NCBI RefSeq assembly: GCF_042186555.1
Contig: NC_133325.1
Coordinates: 757,065,128 to 757,129,127, forward strand
From: Aquarana catesbeiana
Lineage: Eukaryota; Chordata; Amphibia; Anura; Ranidae
Length of the DNA stretch: 64,000 nt
Direction: 5' to 3'
The notes under the pieces are model-generated. The model saw nothing but the letters and a program-made list of their open reading frames with translations, had not been told where the DNA came from and ran no database searches. A program made the translations under genes and the position numbers. Shown one piece after another: positions 31,852 to 42,900 of the stretch (positions are counted from its first letter, which is position 1; every line of letters starts with the position of its first letter).

Positions 31852-32322
31852 AAGAAAATATAGGGTAGTGAAGTTTGTCGCCATTTCACGGGCGCACGCA
31901 AATTTAAGGTTTAACATGTTGGTTATTTACACGGTGCAACCTTGTCTTTTATATTTAACCAAAAATCTGGGTATTTTATTGTGCTTGTTTGCCCTAAAAT
32001 TCATCTTAGTGTGTTTTTTACTGAAATGTTAAGTTTCCTAGACCTTTGCGGTGATATTAAGTGACAAAAAAAAATTGGAACTACCACTATTTTATTCTCT
32101 AGGGTGTCTGCTTTCAGAAAATATAACATGGTTTTGTGTAATCTTCAGACCTAAAATGATTTTTTAACCGAAAAAAAAAAATGCAAGAATGACTCTGGCA
32201 GCAAAAAGGTTAAAACAACTAAAGTTCCTCTTTAAAAGGGATCCAAAAACATCTACCGCATAGCAGCCCAAATCCACAAATTTTCAGTTCCAACAATCTG
32301 AGTATGTCATAAATTTGCAGAG
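30251..32322. repeat. 2050-bp tandem duplication, copy 2
   Basis: Offset 2050 from copy 1. Differences found by reading: A at 28400 versus C at 30450, A at 29351 versus G at 31401, and a (TA)n about 22 bp longer here (31763-31844). The trinucleotide 'gac' sits at all three junctions (28201, 30251, 32323), a 3-bp microhomology. Either a very recent duplication or an assembly artefact. Confidence 0.97.
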
Positions 32323-33420
32323 GACTCAGCAAGCCCCCCCATCCCTCTGTGCATGGGGTCTAAAATAGTAATTTATTGTGAATGTACCCCATACACAGGT
32401 ATATTGTCACCCCGCTGAGACAGAGGTGTGTATCTCATATCTCCGTTTACACAATAGCAGCGGACGCATTAACCCCAAACCTCTTCCCCGTCACAGCACA
32501 CCAAGTGTGTATAAAGCCACACGCCTGCTTCCAGTTTTCTGGTGGATATCTAGTGACACTTAGTGGCAGTTTGAAGTAATGTAACATCTGTAACGAAAGA
32601 AATTTTTTAGAACGCAAGCTAGCTTGCAGGCAAACGTCACTTTCACAAAAAAAAAAAAAGATACAACATATGTATATATTTGCTAGACAGACTATAATTC
32701 TGATTAAAACGGAAATCCAGGATAAGTAAATATTGTCTAAATACAAGTCATATGTATTGTCCCTTAAACCTTGGTGTGCTTTGTGTATTTCTTCCACATC
32801 TGTGCAGTAATCCAGTGTGAGACTTTCCCTCTGTGTAGGAGCTTCCTGTAATAAAGACCGCTCACTGCTGCTCTCTCTCCTCCTGCAGGCTAACTGGTCT
32901 TGTCTCCGCCCCCTCCTGTAGTTCTCTGCAGGCAACTTGTAGTGGGTGGGGCCTGCTGGGTCCCTCCCACAGCTCTGCTCTCTGCACAGGCTATGTACAG
33001 CACAGTGATGATGTCATCATTACATTTACAAGGTAATATCTGATATTGTAAAGGCAACAAATGCACACAAAGTGGATATATATCATTATGTGGTAATTGA
33101 GGAGTATATTGAAATGAGATTTTTGTTCCAGGGTTTAAGCCCAACTTAAAAAAAAAAAAAAAAAACAATATATTCTTGCAGTCCCCCTCCCTGCACTCCA
33201 GGGATTAGTTGCTCATTTAGATATCAGCCTCTGCACAGCAGCAAGCAGACTGGGAAAGGGACCATCCATCATTGGAAAGCTGCTTGTACAGTACATGTGC
33301 TAAGAAGGAACATGCCAACAAGAGGAGAGAGCAGAGAGATAACATCAGCGCTTTTTTTCAGCGGAAACATGGGGGGACACGGGGGAACGTTTCTGACACC
33401 TCCATCACTGAATGTATGTA
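32323..33420. other. Repeat-like and unassigned sequence
   Basis: Mixed sequence with an A-run at 32647 and another at 33148. 32800-33010 ('taataaagaccgctcactgc', 'gggtggggcctgctgggtcc') reads like an old dispersed repeat. No gene is supported: the 162-residue minus-strand frame at 32447-32935 is low in similarity to anything and crosses these repeats. Confidence 0.35.
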
Positions 33421-33930
33421 ATGGTAAGCAGTGCTCGGGTGTGATGGAGGGTCTATGCTGGCTGATGCTGGCTGCTGGGGGATCTATTGTTGCTGGAGAG
33501 GATTTATTTTTGCGTGGTGGTATATTATTATTGCTGGGGGATCTTTTGTTGCTAAAAGGGATCTACTGTTGATGAAGGGATCTATTGTTGCTGGCCGCTG
33601 GAAGATCTGTTGTTGCTGCTTAGGGTCTATTGTTCCTGGGGGGGGGGGTATTTTGTTGCAGGGGTCCATTGTTGCTGGGGGGGGGGGAACCTAATGTTGC
33701 TGGCTGTGGGGTATCTGTTTTTTTGCTTTTCTTGTTATTATTACCAAATTCCATACATACGTAGCACTACAAAATGATACTTGTCTACGTATTCTCTAAA
33801 AGAGGCCATACTAGGAGGTGGGTAGGGGGTGGAACCAAGGGTTGGTGCTTGGGGTTGGGTATGGGATGGAGACACAAAGTGACCTGTCCTGCACCTATTC
33901 TCTGAGAAAAAAAGGATAACATCATTCATT
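33421..33930. repeat. Minisatellite-bearing dispersed element, copy 1
   Basis: 33470-33715 repeats 'ggatctattgttgctgg' with variable spacers (about 18-30 bp) and two G-runs (33638, 33677). It is followed by 'accaaattccatacatacgt', 'ggaggtgggtagggggtgga' and 'cctgcacctattctctgaga' (33744-33907). The same minisatellite plus the same flank occurs, inverted, at 57720-59390, so repeat and flank travel together as one element. Open frames here are repeat-driven. Confidence 0.8.
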
Positions 33931-34012
33931 CACTGCTGCTCCTTCACCGTCTAATCAAAGGCTGGGTGTGGAGAGGTGACCTAGTCATGTTGCTTAAAGA
34001 GGAGTTAACCAC

Positions 34013-34700
34013 TCCACTTTACCCAGTTTGGCTCCAGAGCAATTTTTTTTCTGTCGCATACATGTAAAAATCCTCATTTTTGGCAATGTTATGTTTATGT
34101 ATTCTGAAAGCAGAGACCATGTAGAATAAAAAGGTGATAGTTGAAATTTTTTGTTACACATGATATTTGCGCAACTTTTTATTAAATGCAAATTTTACAG
34201 AAAAAATATAATAAAATTAATTTTAGTGGAAAACCACACCATATAATGCCCATTTTTGGTTAAAATATAAAAGGTTGCATACCATAAATAGATACCTAAC
34301 ACTCCATACCATATGTGACACTTTAAAAGCCATTACAGCTCATCAATTTAGAGGTAACTGGGAGCTCTTGTGCTAGAATTATAGTTCTCACTCTGACGTT
34401 CGTGGTGATATGTCACGTATGGTGCAACCACGGTTTACATACACGTACGCACCCTGGGCTTGTGTTTGCGTAGGTGTGCGGGGCAGCGCGGGTTTTGGCA
34501 ATTTTTATTTTTATTTATTTTTACTCGATTGCTATCACAAGGGGTTAATAAACCCCTATGTGATAGCATTGGGCAGGTGACAGGTACTCTTTTTGGAGAC
34601 ATTAGGGGTCTAATAGACACCAATGTCTCCCCTGCCCTTCACACCATCTAACCAAACACTGATCGGCTTGGTTAGATGGGAGCTGTTAGCCAGGAGTTTA
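34013..34700 (-). mobile_element. piggyBac-like non-coding fragment, inverted
   Basis: Begins 'gagttaaccactcc' with a TTAA at 34013. On the minus strand it is co-linear with 2700-3480: 'gggtctaatag', 'aaaagagtacctgtcac' and 'tgctatcacatagggg' all recur. AT-rich, with no coding frame. Confidence 0.6.
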
Positions 34701-35140
34701 GATTTGATTCGTACTTGGAAGTTAGGCACTGCACTCCGAGCCCACGTACTTGTGTGACAATAGCGAATTGATATTCGCTATTGTTTTCCTGATTCTCCTC
34801 CTGGCCGATCAGGAAGCGGGTCCTGAGACCTGATTGGCTGAGAGCAGGAGCACGGGCTTCCATTCTCCTTCCTCCCATCCGGCTTGGTGCTGCACGTCAT
34901 CCAGGTGCGCCTGACACTTCAGCTGGGCCTGGGCTTCAGTCCTGCTTCTCAGTTGGCTTCCCTTCATGATTGGCTCGGCTCGTTCTGACAGGCACACCAT
35001 ACCCTTCGACTTGGTCCAGGGCAGTTACACATCTTCCTGCATTCTGCGGTGGCACATGGTTTGTTTGTCTCCCCCCCCCCCCCAAAAATGGAGCACCAGC
35101 CGCCACTATATATTAGTTATGTTCTCTATTGCTTTTGTAC
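34701..35140. other. Unassigned, with a perfect 12-bp-arm hairpin
   Basis: 34757-34784 is a perfect inverted repeat, arms 'acaatagcgaat'/'attcgctattgt' around TGAT. The rest is GC-richer, with a C-run at 35072. No coding frame is supported. Confidence 0.4.
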
Positions 35141-35347
35141 AATATAGTTACATATGGTAGGTGAGGTTGAAAAAAGACACAAGTCCATCAAGTCCAACCT
35201 ATGTGTATGATTATATGTGAGTATTACCTTGTATATGCCTGTATGTTGCGGTCGTTCAGGTGCTTATTTAATTTTTTTTGAAACTATCGATGCTCCCCGC
35301 TGAGACCACCGCCTGTGGAAGGGAATTCCACATTCTTGCCGCTCTTA

Positions 35348-35772
35348 TGTCGCGTACACATAATCGGACATTCCGACAACAAAATCCTGGATTTATTTCC
35401 GACGGATGTTGGCTCACCTTTGTCTTGCATACACATGGTCACACAAAATGTTGTCGGAAATTCCAAAGTCAAGAACGTGGTGACGTACAACACGCATGAT
35501 GAGCCGAGAAAAATGAAGTTCAATAGCCAGTGCAGCTCTTCTGCTTGACTCCGAGCATGCGTGGAATTTTGTGCATCGGAATTGTGTACACACGATTGGA
35601 ATTTCCGACAATGGATTTTGTTGTCGGAAAATTTGAGAACCAGCTCTCAAATTTTTGTTGTCGGAAATTCAGATAACAAATGTCCGATGGAGCCTACACA
35701 CGGTCGGAATTTCTGACAACCAGCTCACATCGAACATTTGTTGACGGAAATTCCAACCGTGTGTTCGCAGCA
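35348..35772. mobile_element. PIF/Harbinger-type MITE inside CR1
   Basis: 425 bp flanked by TTA at 35345-35347 and 35773-35775. Ends 'tgtcgcgtacacataatcgg' and, reversed, 'tgctgcgaacacacggttgg' form imperfect TIRs rich in 'ttccgacaacaaa'. Removing it rejoins the CR1 text 'gccgctctta' + 'cagtaaagaaccc'. The 3-bp TWA duplication is the Harbinger hallmark. The same vocabulary reappears at 61950-62352. Confidence 0.88.
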
Positions 35773-35931
35773 TTACAGTAAAGAACCCTCTACGTAGTTT
35801 AAGGTCAAACGTCTTTTCTTCCCATTTTAATGAGTGGCCACGTGTCTTGTTAAACTCCCTTCTGCGAAAAAGTTTTATCCCTATTGTGGGGTCACCAGTA
35901 CGGTATTTGTAAATTGAAATCATATCCCCTC

Positions 35932-37700
35932 TCAAGCGTCTCTTCTTTCTTCATAGCTAATGTCCTCCAGACTCTTTATTAGCTTTGTTGCCCTTCTTTG
36001 TACTTGCTCAATTTCCAGTACATCCTTCCTGAGAACTGGTGCCCAGAACTGGACAGCATACTCCAGGTGCAGCTGGACCAGAGTCTTGTAGAGTGGGAGA
36101 ATTATCGCTTTATCCCTGAAGTTAATCCCCTTTTTAATGCAAAAATGAAAATATTCTGTTTTCTTTGTTAGCAACTTGGCATTGCATGCCATTGCTGAGC
36201 CTATCATCTACTAGGATCCCCAGGTCCTTTTCCATCCTAGATATTTTTCTACATTAAACCTCATTTGCCATGTAGTTGCCCACCCCATTAATTTGTTCAA
36301 ATCTTCTTGTTTCCACATCCTGCGGAGAAGTTATTGCCCTGCTTAGCTTAGTATCGTCTGCAAATACAGAGATTGAACTGTTTATCCCATCCTCCAGGTC
36401 GTTTATGAACAAATTAAATAGGATTGGTCCCAGCACAGAACCCTGTGGAACCCCACTACTCACCCCTGACCATTCCGAGTATACCCCATTTATCACCACC
36501 CTCTGAACTCGCCCTTGTAGCCAGTTTTCAATCCATGCACTCACCCTATGGTCCATGCCAACGGACCATATTTTGTACAGTAAACGTTTATGGGGAACTG
36601 TGTAAAATACTTTTGCAAAATCCAGATACACCAAGTCTACGGGCCTTCCTTTATCTAGATGGCAACTCACCTACTCATAGAAGGTTAGTAGATTGGTTTG
36701 GTAATAACGATTCTTCATGAATCCATGCTGATTACTGCTAATGATACTGTTTTCATTACTAAAATCTTGTATATAGTCCCTTATCATCCCTTCCAAGAGC
36801 TTGCATACTATTGATGTTAGGCTAACTGGTCTGTAATTACCAGGGATGTATTTTGGGACCTTTTTAAATATTGGTGCTACATTGCCTTTTCTCCAATCCG
36901 CTGGTACCATTCCAGTCAGTAGACTGTCAGTAAAAATTAGGAACAATGGTCTGGCAATTACTTGACTGAGTTCCCTAAGTACCTTCGGGTGCAAGCCATC
37001 CGGTCCCGGTGATTTATTAATGTTAAGTTTCCCAAGTCTAATTCTAATTCTGTCCTCTGTTAGCCATGAGGGTGCTTCCTGTGATGTGTCACGAGGATAA
37101 ACACTGCAGTTTTGGTTACTGAAGTCCCCTGATTCCTTTGCGAAGACTGAGGAGAAGAATAAATTCAATACCTTTGCCATCTCCCCATCCTTTGTGACCA
37201 GATGTCCTTCCTCATTCTTTATGGGGCCAATATGGTCTGTCCTCCCTTTTTTACTGTTTACATACTTAAAGAATTTATTGGGATTTATTTTGCTCTCCTC
37301 TACTATGTGTCTTTCATGTTCTATCTTAACCGCCCCAATTGCAGCCTTGCATTACTTGTTGCATTCTTTATAAAGTTTGAATGCTGATTATGATCCCTTA
37401 ACCTTGTATTTTTTGAAGGCCTTCCCTTTTGCTTTTATATGCATTTTTACATTGGTGTTAAGCCATCCAGGACTTTTGTTCGCTCTTTTAAATTTATTAC
37501 CCAGTGGGATGCACTGGCTATTGCCCTTTTTTCATATGCTCTTAAAACAAACTCATCGCTCCTCCATGTTCTTTGTTCCTAAGATTTTATCCCAATTTAT
37601 ATCTTCTAGTAAGGTTCGTAGTTTAGGGAAGTTGGCTCTTTTGAAATTCAGTGTCTTTGTATTTAAAATCCCTTATGTTTCCTATGTGTGTGATTTATAC
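35932..37700 (-). pseudogene. CR1 reverse transcriptase, broken
   Basis: 37180-36671 gives 'MAKVLNLFFSSVF', 'NKSPGPDGLHPKVLRELSQV' and 'GNYRPVSLTSIVCKLLEGMI'. A single TAG at 36671-36673 is followed in the same frame by 'HLDKGRPVDLVYLDFAKVF', 'GVSSGVPQGSVLGPILFNLF' and the active-site 'FADD' (in 'SISVFADDTKL'). After decay near 36250, 36207-35932 gives the C-terminal 'LVQLHLEYAVQFWAPVLRKD' and 'IEQVQRRATKLI'. Upstream of 37180 more coding-like text continues to about 37700 in mixed frames. Stops and frame changes make it inactive. Confidence 0.88.
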
Positions 37701-37820
37701 TGAAGCCAATTGACCTGTGATTGCTGTTTCCTAAATTCCCCTGTATTTCCACATCCGTGATCAGGTCTGTATTGTTGGTAATCAGTATTTCTAGTTGGTG
37801 CGTCTACAATAGCTAAAGTT

Positions 37821-38165
37821 TAAATAGTTACATAGTTAGTCAGGTAGAAAAACATTACACAGGTCCATTTGGTTCAACCATTAGAAAAACAAATAAATAA
37901 GTACAACCAAAGAAGGCAAAAAAACCTATAAAGCATGATCTAAATTGCTCCAGTGGGGGATTTTTTTTTTTAAAACAGTGTTTCACTTTAAACTCGAGCA
38001 TTAGAATACTAAGTGTTCAACAGTAAAATAACTGGATTATAAGCTCTAACGAGCAGGGCCCTGTGATTGAATTGTATTGTAATTGTACTGTCTGGCCTAC
38101 TGTTGTAAATTGCTGTGCAAACTGTCGGTGCTATATAAATCCTGTATAATAATAATATAATAATA
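37821..38165 (-). repeat. Second CR1-like 3' fragment and an (AAT)-tailed retroelement end
   Basis: 37828-37900 ('tagttacatagttagtcagg', 'acacaggtccatttggttca') is the 3' end of another CR1-like copy. 38036-38165 ('ctctaacgagcagggccctg', 'gtgctatataaatcctgtat', then AATAAT) is a separate short retroelement tail. A 45-bp piece of the same tail sits within 59742-59790. Confidence 0.6.
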
Positions 38166-39024
38166 ACTGGAAATCATAGGCCAGTGTTTCAAAGTAACTC
38201 ATTATCCTGTACAGCCTCCCTTGTAGAACGTTGTGAGTTCTCTTGATGTGGTCCATCAGATCCACCACCACAGCATTGTCATTCTTGGTCTCATTTGATT
38301 TTCTCTATAATAATATTTTCTGTCTGTTAGAGCTGTACAATGGGTCACATATCATAATTCTATTTCCCGTACTCTACAAGTGAAACACTTCAGGAATTCC
38401 AGAAATGCAGACTCTGCACAGCTCCTATCTCCTGGCTATTGTCTCCCTCCTGTCATTTTCTATGTTGTCTGTCAGCTACCAATTCCTGAGACATACCCTC
38501 ACTACTACACAGCTGTCATCTGTGTCCTTTACCTCTGTATTTATGGCTTATTCTGGGGTTTCAAGCCTCCCTGTTCCCTACATTAACCTCTGTTGTATGT
38601 GTGCAGTCAATAGTTCAAATACAACCTACGGGAGTACTCCAGTTAGACATGTGTTGCATTTAAAAAAGAATTCCAGGTATAGATATTTTATACATAGTTA
38701 TATTGGCTCAGTTTGGACCAATGTAACTATGTATATACAGTATAATACCTGGCAGATGGCACTGGAAGCTGGAAACCACTGAAGTAGACACCACTAAACC
38801 TGTAATTTCCACTTTCTTCTAAGTCCCGTGCTGAACGACTGGCCTGCTGCATTCTGGACACAGGAGGTCGGCCACTTGGCACAGGCACCAATCTGAGAAT
38901 GCTTTACATTTTCTGGATTGGTGGACACATCAATCCAGGCTTCTGCAAGGATTCAGGGAGTGAAAAATAAAAAAACATATTTCATGTTTTAGATGTTCCA
39001 GAAGAGAGATTGTAGGAGGCAGAA
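38166..39024. other. Repeat-like, no supported gene
   Basis: A frame of 125 codons at 38405-38782 starts with a hydrophobic stretch ('SSYLLAIVSLLSFSMLSV') that mimics a signal peptide, but nothing downstream resembles a known protein. I treat it as chance or repeat. Confidence 0.3.
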
Positions 39025-40135
39025 AAGAGGAAGTGTTTTCACCTTCTCTTTTCTCTTTCTCCCACCTCCCCTCTTTCCTACCACCTCTCACCCTTTCCCA
39101 CCACTCTCTCTCTTCCACCACCCCTATCTCCCTATCCCACCACTTATCTCTCCCTCTCTCCCCCTCTCCAACCACCCTTTTCTTACTTTCATCCCCTCTC
39201 TTTCTCCCACCTCCACTCTCTCCTACTACCTCTCACCCACTCCCATCACCCCCTCTGTCTCTCTTTCTTTCTCTCCCACCACCCCTCTCTCCCTATCCCA
39301 CCACCCCTCTCTCCCTCTCCAACCACTCTTTTCTCACTTCATCCGCTCTTCCACCTCCCCTCTCTCCTACCACCTCTCTCAGTCTCCCACCAATTCTCTC
39401 ACCCTCTCCCACCACCCCCCTCTCTCTCTCTCTCTCTCTCCCTCTCTCCCTCTCCAACTATTCTTTTATCACTTCCATCCTCTCTCTATCTCCCACCTTT
39501 CCACTTCTACCTTCTCTTTCTCTTCCTCCTACCTCCTCTCTATCCTACCACCTCTCTCCCTCTCCCACCAACTCTTTCTCCCTCACTCTCTCACCCTCTC
39601 CCACCACCACTCTCTCCCACCACCCCTTTCTCCCTATCCCACCACTACTCTCTCTCCCACCTCGGTCTCCCACTCCCACCATCTTGCTCGCCCCCTCTCT
39701 CTCTCTCTCTCTTTCTCTCTGTCCTACCACCCCTCTCTCCCACTCCCACCTTCTCACTTGCCCTCTCCCTTTCTCTCCCTCTCCCACCATCTCTCTCTCC
39801 TACTCTCTTTGGGTCCCTCTCTTTCTCTCTCTCTCCCTCTCCCACCACCTCTCTCTTCGACTTTCTCTGTGTCCCTCTCTCTCTCCCTCTCCCACCACCT
39901 CTCTCTCTGACTCTGTCTGTGTCCCTCTCTTTCTCTCCCTCTCACCACTTGTCTCTCGCTTTCCCTCTGCCACCATTTATCTCTCTCCGACTCTCTCTGT
40001 GTCCCTCTCTTTCTCTCTTTAACCATTTCTCTATCTCTGTCCCTCTCCCTCTATATATCTAACTCTCTCTCCCACTCTCGATCTCTCCCTATCTCCCACC
40101 CCCCCCCCCATCTTTCCACTTCTACCTTCTCTTTC
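39025..40135. repeat. 1.1-kb polypyrimidine tract
   Basis: Almost purely C/T on the plus strand with imperfect 13-40 bp units built on 'ctctctccctctcccaccac'. The interruptions are mostly the 'acca' of 'ccacca'. Long open frames on both strands (up to 329 codons of Ser/Leu/Pro/His) come from the lack of purines and are not genes. It may form triplex (H-DNA). Confidence 0.93.
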
Positions 40136-40688
40136 ATGCTCTCCAATGTTCCTCACAAAACTAATCTTTCCCCTTTCCCATACTCCATCATTGCATTACT
40201 CTTTTCTCTTTCATGTATCACAACAGGATAAACCTTCTAAGTCACACCAGTGGAGTGTAACACGCTCTAAGAATGGCTGTATAAGGATCAGGATCTTTGA
40301 TGACATATTTACAGTACAGTTTAAGAGAATTATCTGCTTGTTCATGGTTGAGAGCACCTGCAGACAACACATGTGGGTGGAGATGTCGTTCTATTCAAAC
40401 GCAGGATCCGATACACAAAGCATGCTGTGAGTGTCTGTGATGTCACCTGCTGTACTCTTCCTGTATCCCCTTCTTTACTTTCATCTCCAAACTCAGGCTT
40501 TAAAGAAGAATTCCAGTCCAATTACAAAGCAAATGATGAAATTGTTAAATCACCGAATAAAACCAATAAGACCTTTTGCCTACTTTCCATTGAATGATGA
40601 ACAACAATATGATGCACTGCTATATTTGATACACTTAAATCTCATTGTGTGTTTTCTGGCACTTCCACTACATCATCCACTGGCCTCT
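40136..40688. other. No recognisable feature
   Basis: Mixed sequence after the pyrimidine tract. Overlapping 74-101 codon frames have no domain signature. No gene is called. Confidence 0.3.
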
Positions 40689-40886
40689 TTAAAGCGTAGT
40701 TCCACCCACTTTTACAACTTGTTCTTAAAGCAATGACCACCCCTCCGCCACTCGTTTTTGGATAACATTTTTTTTTTCTTTCTTGCCTTAAATGAAGTAC
40801 CTTGTGTACTTCCCTCTCAGCAGCTACAGTGTTTGTAGCTGCTGACTTAAAAAAAAAAAAAATTTGCGACTGGAACACCGCTTTAA
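40689..40886. mobile_element. Short TTAA MITE
   Basis: TTAA at 40689-40692 and 40883-40886. Ends 'ttaaagcgtagttccaccc' and 'actggaacaccgctttaa' are imperfect inverted complements. It includes the palindromic 'cagcagctacagtgtttgta' region and T/A-runs. No coding capacity. Confidence 0.7.
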
Positions 40887-42330
40887 GTCTGATATCAAAT
40901 TTCCCTGAAAGTATCAGAGAAAGTACAAATTTTTCATCCTTATGGCAAGTTCAGAAGACCGATGAGCAGACACAACTCATCATAATGCATGTCATCAGCA
41001 GCTCAATGGACATTGCCACACAAATAACAAGTAGGGATGACCTCCTGCTTTGGTCCAAAAACAGGTTCACACCAAACTTTGCTTGTTTGGGCTTTTGTCC
41101 AAATGCTGGACTTTCATATGATGAACACAGGGCTGCTGATAAGTCAGTACAACTGGTCTTGTTGTACTGGGCCCAGGCTTCATCAGCTAAACGGGGGGGG
41201 GGCTGGAGCAGCTTTATTGTTAATTTCTACCTAAATAAATAAATTGGTTTTACTAGACCACACCCCCACTCCTACTTGCTTACCAGGACATGAATTACAT
41301 TTCCCTTGTTCCCATCACGTCAACAGAGGGGCCCAGGAGGTGGGAGCAAAGGAGGGACTTTTTTCATTTTGGGTCGTAGGAAGATAAAGTCAGTGCCACT
41401 CTTCCACTGCACCTCGGGGGGGGGAGGCAGGATTGAGGGGGCCCTGTCAGGAAGGCTGTACGGGGCCCCATGATTTCTAACAGCAGCTCTGGCTGACCAT
41501 CATACTGTATATAGAGTAGGTTTTTCCCCCACTACTATAAATTACAGCCTTCATTCTTCCACAGCTATCACCGTGTCATTAGCAGCTAGTGACGGCACCT
41601 GGTCCTATTTAATAAAGCAGCCAGGATCATTTAAAAGAAAAAACAACACAGGGACCCGTCCCCCTTCAAATCTGGTATGGATTTTAAGGGGGAACCTCAC
41701 ACAATAATAGAATTTTTAAAAATGGTCCCCTTCCCCAAGGATCCACACCAGATCCTTACCCAAGTATGCAGCCTGGCAGGCCAGGAAAGGGAGGGAACAA
41801 GTATGCGGCCTTGTCCTCCTGAACTATTCCAGGCCACATGCCCTAAACTTGATGGGGATACCTTGCCTCCTTGTACGGATGTTGATGGGGACCAGAGCCT
41901 CTTCCCACAACCCTGAACTGGTGGTTTGGGGTCTGCAGGAGAGGACTTATCTGGAAGCCCCCTTTGCAGTAGGAGGGCACCTCAGATACAGCTTCCCCAT
42001 GTAAATGAGTAAGAAGCAAATAGTACCGCTACTTGTTCACAAAAAAGTAAACGGTTAATAAAAACACACAGTTTTTGGCCATTGGCTCCCGCTGCTGTCG
42101 ATCAAATCCAATGACTCGGGGGCGGGGCCGAGTCTGGTATTCGTGTCTATGGACGCAAATGCTGGACTCAGGAGCGAGCCCGCAATGTAACCCCCTCGGG
42201 AGAGCTCTTCTCCTAGGGGGTTATCTGATGCGGGGAGGAGCCGTGAGAGCCGCCGGGGGACCCCAGAAGAGGAGGTTCAGGGCCACTTTGTGCAAAACGA
42301 ACTGCACAGTGGAGGTAAGTATGATATGTT
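40887..42330. other. Repeat debris, no gene
   Basis: 41600-42060 reads like a diverged dispersed repeat ('gggacccgtcccccttcaaa', 'gatgttgatggggaccagag'). 42060-42310 is GC-richer ('gactcgggggcggggccgag'). G-runs occur at 41192 and 41417. Open frames of 79-146 codons lack any domain signature. Confidence 0.35.
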
Positions 42331-42339
42331 TGTTATTTT

Positions 42340-42900
42340 TAAAAAAACAAAAATTCAAAAAATTTCGAAATTAGAAAACCTGAAATTTAGAAAATCTGAA
42401 ATAATAACTAACTAATCATAACTTAACTATTAAGTACTAACTATTAAATTATAGGTATTGGAATTTTCTTTCAAATTTGTCTGTTAGTGATCGTAAAATG
42501 TAACGAATACAAATTTTTCCGAAGTTACGAATTTTCCGAAATAACGAATGCCGTATCTAAACAAATGGAACGTAATGAATTAAAAATAATAAATAAACAA
42601 TAATATTAATATTAATAATGATAAAAACTTTTTATTATTATTATTATTATGATTAATTATTAATGTATTCGATTCATTTAGATACAGCATTCATTATTTT
42701 GGATAATTTGTAACTTTGGATAAATTCATATTCGTTTCGTTCACTAACAGCAAAATTTGAAAGGAAATTCTAATACCTATAAATTAATAATTAGTTGTTG
42801 CTAGTTAGTTAGTTAGGTATTATTTCGAATTTTCAGATTTTCTTTCTTATTTTCAGATTTTCATATTTTGTTGAATTTACGAATTTACAAATTTTTGAAT
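42340..42900. repeat. AT-rich long palindrome (hairpin MITE-like)
   Basis: Left arm about 42350-42625 and right arm about 42645-42880 are inverted complements with moderate divergence. Examples are 'ttataggtattggaattttc' against 'gaaattctaatacctataaa', and 'gccgtatctaaacaaatgga' against 'tcatttagatacagc'. The centre lies near 42637 in a TTATTA run. No TSD was identified and there is no coding capacity. Confidence 0.8.

Larger units (their letters stand above)
35145..37820 (-). mobile_element. CR1-clade LINE, 5'-truncated, antisense
   Basis: The minus strand reads from the end of the endonuclease/linker region (about 37820) through reverse transcriptase to the 3' tail at 35145 ('tagttacatatggtaggtga' on plus). 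Its 3' tail text 'gaccaccgcctgtggaaggg' and 'gtcaccagtacggtatttgt' is a typical amphibian CR1 3' region. Split by a Harbinger-type MITE at 35348-35772. It lacks the endonuclease start, as expected from 5' truncation. Confidence 0.88.

Noticed and set aside
29590..31852. Frames with runs of alternating Ile-Tyr
   Set aside because: Translation of (TA)n in the duplicated segment.
32447..32935. 162-codon minus-strand frame
   Set aside because: Low-complexity cysteine/phenylalanine text crossing an A-run and repeat blocks; no family resemblance.
35040..35100. C-run plus 'ccgccact' as a CpG-island promoter
   Set aside because: Only a homopolymer; no sustained CpG enrichment or adjacent coding exon.
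38405..38782. 125-codon frame with a signal-peptide-like start
   Set aside because: No homology signature after the hydrophobic stretch, no splice context, and surrounding sequence looks like repeat.
38993..40026. Open frames of 305 and 329 codons (Ser/Leu/Pro/His-rich) and antisense Arg/Glu/Gly-rich frames
   Set aside because: They arise because the polypyrimidine tract almost lacks stop codons; composition is fully explained by the repeat.
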